A DNA stretch of 64,000 nt, from assembly GCA_016929195.1 (NCBI GenBank), contig JAFGJG010000024.1, positions 1-64,000 of the forward strand, in the 5' to 3' direction. The translations under genes and the position numbers were made by a program. This document shows, in pieces, positions 61,495-64,000 of this stretch; position 1 is the stretch's first letter; each line of letters opens with the position of its first letter. The notes below the pieces were generated by a model. It did not search any database and was not told the DNA's origin. It saw only the letters and a list, made by a program, of their open reading frames with translations. Source of the DNA: Thermoleophilaceae bacterium. Lineage in GTDB: Bacteria > Actinomycetota > Thermoleophilia > Solirubrobacterales > Thermoleophilaceae.

Positions 61495-62463
61495 ATGAGG
61501 AAGCTCCTCGCGCTCGCCATCTGCGGCGTGCTGGCCCTCGGGGCTGCTGCGTGTGGCGATGACGACAACAGCGACAGCTCAGGGGGCGGCGGCGACAGCG
61601 GCGGCAACCTGTCCGGCTCGATAGCCATCGACGGCTCGAGCACCGTAGCGCCCTTCGCCCAGGCGGCCCAGGAGGCCTTCCAGGCGGAGAACCCGGACGT
61701 AAAGATCACGGTCGGCACGTCGGGCACCGGCGGCGGCTTCGAGAAGTTCTGCGCCGGCGAGACCGATATCTCGGACGCCTCGCGCCCGATCAAGGACGAC
61801 GAGGAAGTGCCCGTCTGCGAGAAGAACGGCGTCGTCTACGACGAGGTGCAGGTGGCCAACGACGGCATCGCCGTGGTGACCAACACCGCGCTGAAGGTCG
61901 ACTGCCTGACGACCGCCGAGCTCAAGAAGGTCTGGAACAAGGGTTCGAAGGTCAAGAGCCTGAGCGAGGTCAACCCGAAGCTCCCGGACACCCAGCTCGA
62001 CCTGTTCGGACCCGGCACGGACTCGGGCACGTTCGACTTCTTCACCGATGTGATCAACGGTGAGGAGGGCGTCTCGCGCGAGGACTACCAGCCCTCGGAG
62101 GACGACAACATCCTCGTCCAGGGCGTCGAGGGCTCGGACGGCGGACTCGGTTACTTCGGGTTCTCCTACTACGAGCAGAACGCGGACAAGCTGAACCTGG
62201 TCGGCGTGGACGGCGGCGACGGCTGCGTCAAGCCGAGCACGGAGGCGATCCAGGACGGCAGCTACACGCCGCTCTCCCGGCCGCTGTTCATGTATCCGAG
62301 CGAGAAGTCGCTCAAGCGTCCCGAGGTCAAGGCGTTCATGGACTACGTGATCGCCAACTACACGGACATCGCCACGAACTCTCAGATCGTGCCGATGACC
62401 GAGGCTCAGGCCGCGAAGGGCAAGAAGGCGCTCGACACCGCGGAGTCGAACGCCGGCGCCTGA
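61495..62463 (+). CDS. pstS: phosphate ABC transporter substrate-binding lipoprotein PstS
   Basis: 322 residues from ATG 61495 (AAGGAG 9 bases upstream). Lipobox Cys20 ([10 protein letters not shown]), short disordered linker, then the PstS fold: [33 protein letters not shown] (phosphate loop), [11 protein letters not shown], and [14 protein letters not shown]. It captures phosphate outside the cell and feeds PstC/PstA. Its stop overlaps pstC. PHO-box-like repeats precede it. Confidence 0.95.
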   Translation: MRKLLALAICGVLALGAAACGDDDNSDSSGGGGDSGGNLSGSIAIDGSSTVAPFAQAAQEAFQAENPDVKITVGTSGTGGGFEKFCAGETDISDASRPIKDDEEVPVCEKNGVVYDEVQVANDGIAVVTNTALKVDCLTTAELKKVWNKGSKVKSLSEVNPKLPDTQLDLFGPGTDSGTFDFFTDVINGEEGVSREDYQPSEDDNILVQGVEGSDGGLGYFGFSYYEQNADKLNLVGVDGGDGCVKPSTEAIQDGSYTPLSRPLFMYPSEKSLKRPEVKAFMDYVIANYTDIATNSQIVPMTEAQAAKGKKALDTAESNAGA

Positions 62464-63407
62464 TGGAAGCCGGAAGCACCACCGCAGCAGGCGCGCGCGC
62501 CGTCCCCAGTCTGGGGGCGGCGCGCCGCCGCTACGGCGAGGACGTGGTCAAGGGCATCCTGATCCTCGCCACGTTCCTGTCGATCCTCACCACCACGGGG
62601 ATCGTGGTCGCGCTGCTCGTGCCGACGATCGAGTTCTTCGGCGACGTAGGCGTCTGGGAGTTCCTCTCCGGAAGCAAGTGGACCCCGCTCTTCGAGCCGC
62701 CGAGCTTCGGCGTGCTCCCGCTGCTCGTGGGCACGCTGCTCACCACCGGGATCGCGATGCTGGTGGCCACCCCGCTAGGCCTGGGCGCCGCGATCTACCT
62801 GAGCGAATACGCGCGGCCGCGCGTGCGGAAGACGATCAAGCCCGCCCTCGAGATCCTCGCGGGCGTGCCGACCATCGTCTTCGGCTACTTCGCTCTCACG
62901 TTCTTCACCCCGGAGATCCTGCGCGGCCTCTTCAACGCCGACGTCAACATCTTCAACGTCCTCGCGGCCGGGATCGTCATGGGCTTCATGATCGTGCCGA
63001 CGGTGGCCTCGGTGGCCGAGGACGCGATGTCGGCGGTGCCCCAGTCGCTGCGCGAGGGGGCGTTCGGGCTCGGAGCGTCGAAGCTGAGCGTCTCGCTGAG
63101 GGTCGTGTTCCCCGCGGCCCTGTCCGGGATCGTCGCGGCGATCGTCCTCGGCGTCTCGCGCGCGATCGGCGAGACCATGATCGTCCTCATCGCCGCCGGG
63201 CAGATCGCGAGCAACTCGATCGACCCGCGCGAGCCGCACTACTCGCTCGCGTCCTTCATCGGGGCGACGGCGAAGGGCGACGTGCCCACCGGCAGCACCG
63301 AGTACAAGACGATCTTCGCCGTGGGGATGCTGCTGTTCGTCCTCACGCTCGTCATGAACCTGATCTCGATCCGCTTCGTGCGGAAGTACCGGCAGGTGTA
63401 CGAATGA
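62463..63407 (+). CDS. pstC: phosphate ABC transporter permease PstC
   Basis: 314 residues, start overlapping the pstS stop. Six hydrophobic helices. The EAA loop for the ATPase is in SLREGAFGLGASKLSVSLRV; further PstC marks are LAGVPTIVFGYFALTFF and SRAIGETMIVLIAAGQ. Stop overlaps pstA. Confidence 0.95.
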   Translation: MEAGSTTAAGARAVPSLGAARRRYGEDVVKGILILATFLSILTTTGIVVALLVPTIEFFGDVGVWEFLSGSKWTPLFEPPSFGVLPLLVGTLLTTGIAMLVATPLGLGAAIYLSEYARPRVRKTIKPALEILAGVPTIVFGYFALTFFTPEILRGLFNADVNIFNVLAAGIVMGFMIVPTVASVAEDAMSAVPQSLREGAFGLGASKLSVSLRVVFPAALSGIVAAIVLGVSRAIGETMIVLIAAGQIASNSIDPREPHYSLASFIGATAKGDVPTGSTEYKTIFAVGMLLFVLTLVMNLISIRFVRKYRQVYE

Positions 63408-64000
63408 GCGCACACGGAGGCGCCATCGGCAAGGCGCCCGCCTCGCAGCGAGCGAAGGACACCGGGTTCCGGCTGACGATGCTGGCCTGCCTGGGGCTGT
63501 CGGTCGGCCTTCTGGCCCTGCTGCTCTACGACGTCGTCAAGGACGGCGCCTCGCACCTGACCATGGACTTCCTGACGAGCTTCGGCTCGATCAGCGCCGA
63601 CAAGGCGGGCGCCGAGGCGGCGATCTGGGGAACGATCTGGATCATGGTCGTCTGCGCCGCGTTCATCGTGCCGGTCGGCGTGGCCACCGCGATCTACCTG
63701 GAGGAGTACGCGGACCACTCCCGCTGGTGGAACCGCCTCATCGAGGTGAACATCCAGAACCTGGCCTCCGTCCCGTCGATCGTCTACGGCATCCTCGGCC
63801 TCGCCTTCCTGGTCCGCGGGCCGCTCTCGCTCGGCCCGGTCGTGCTCGCCGGCGGGCTCTGCCTCGGGCTGCTCGTGCTGCCCGTCGTGATCATCGCCTC
63901 GCGCGAGGCCATCCGCGCGGTGCCGCCCTCGATCCGCGAGGGCTCGCTGGCCCTCGGCGCCACCCAGTGGCAGACGATCCGCCGGCAGGTGCTGCCCGCC
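63404..64000 (+). CDS. pstA: phosphate ABC transporter permease PstA (cut by window end)
   Basis: First 199 residues, open at the window edge. ATG 63404 overlaps the pstC stop (ATGA). Helices LTMLACLGLSVGLLALLLYD and AIWGTIWIMVVCAAFIVPVG; EEYADHSRWWNRLIEVNIQN, LASVPSIVYGILGLAFLV, and the EAA loop begins SIREGSLALGATQWQTIRRQ. pstB and perhaps phoU should follow. Confidence 0.95.
   Translation, partial: MSAHGGAIGKAPASQRAKDTGFRLTMLACLGLSVGLLALLLYDVVKDGASHLTMDFLTSFGSISADKAGAEAAIWGTIWIMVVCAAFIVPVGVATAIYLEEYADHSRWWNRLIEVNIQNLASVPSIVYGILGLAFLVRGPLSLGPVVLAGGLCLGLLVLPVVIIASREAIRAVPPSIREGSLALGATQWQTIRRQVLPA

Overview
The window is very GC-rich and gene-dense, with many GTG starts and 4-bp stop/start overlaps. 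The gene set points to a free-living aerobic actinobacterium: a one-chain oxoglutarate dehydrogenase (Kgd type), a DsbA-like protein paired with VKOR instead of DsbB, a PstS-PstC-PstA phosphate importer, and several small membrane proteins. Thermoleophilia (Solirubrobacterales or relatives) is my best guess, from overall feel rather than from a marker gene.

Chromosomal backbone, left part (1-37340). It holds an RpiB-like isomerase, an MFS exporter, secreted proteins including a cupredoxin, a kinase-like and two HAD proteins, a secreted TIM-barrel glycosidase, two thioredoxin-fold proteins, a cyclophilin followed by a DEAD-box helicase, a PA/M28 peptidase, a quinone-oxidoreductase-type MDR, LemA with a membrane partner, a PfkB kinase, a PHP-GT4 fusion divergent from a GH31 glycosidase, citrate synthase, a membrane sulfatase-fold enzyme, an HD protein divergent from MoaA, MetF, an MBL hydrolase, a FlgM-like orphan and an AGPS-like flavoenzyme. 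It ends with the 1420-residue Kgd fusion, an SDR and the DsbA/VKOR pair.

Integrated element (about 37369-54861, 17,445 bp from core to core). It sits in a tRNA-Asp(GTC) gene. A 48-bp direct repeat of the tRNA 3' part bounds it, and the two differences between the copies form one compensated T-stem base pair. A tyrosine integrase lies against the right core. Inside are a 1923-residue tape-measure protein with two peptidoglycan-hydrolase-like domains, an Xre/RES toxin-antitoxin pair, small unknown genes, a winged-helix plus DnaC-like replication pair, a free-standing integrase-arm-type DNA-binding protein, an excisionase-like HTH and a Mu-I-type protease. I see no terminase, portal, capsid or other tail gene, so this looks like a phage satellite or a strongly reduced prophage. 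Between the HTH gene and the protease lies a repeat-rich region: a 26-bp perfect palindrome and four families of three tandem 10-bp repeats.

Chromosomal backbone, right part (54893-64000). It holds a lipoprotein metallopeptidase, a DUF1801 protein, a four-gene membrane/cupredoxin operon, a PHP phosphatase, an OmpR-type response regulator divergent from a receiver-less winged-helix regulator, and pstS-pstC-pstA (cut by the window end). A 40-bp block built on 11-bp units occurs twice, before the winged-helix gene and before pstS (33/40 identical, no gaps). It is a probable PHO box that joins these genes into a phosphate-starvation regulon.
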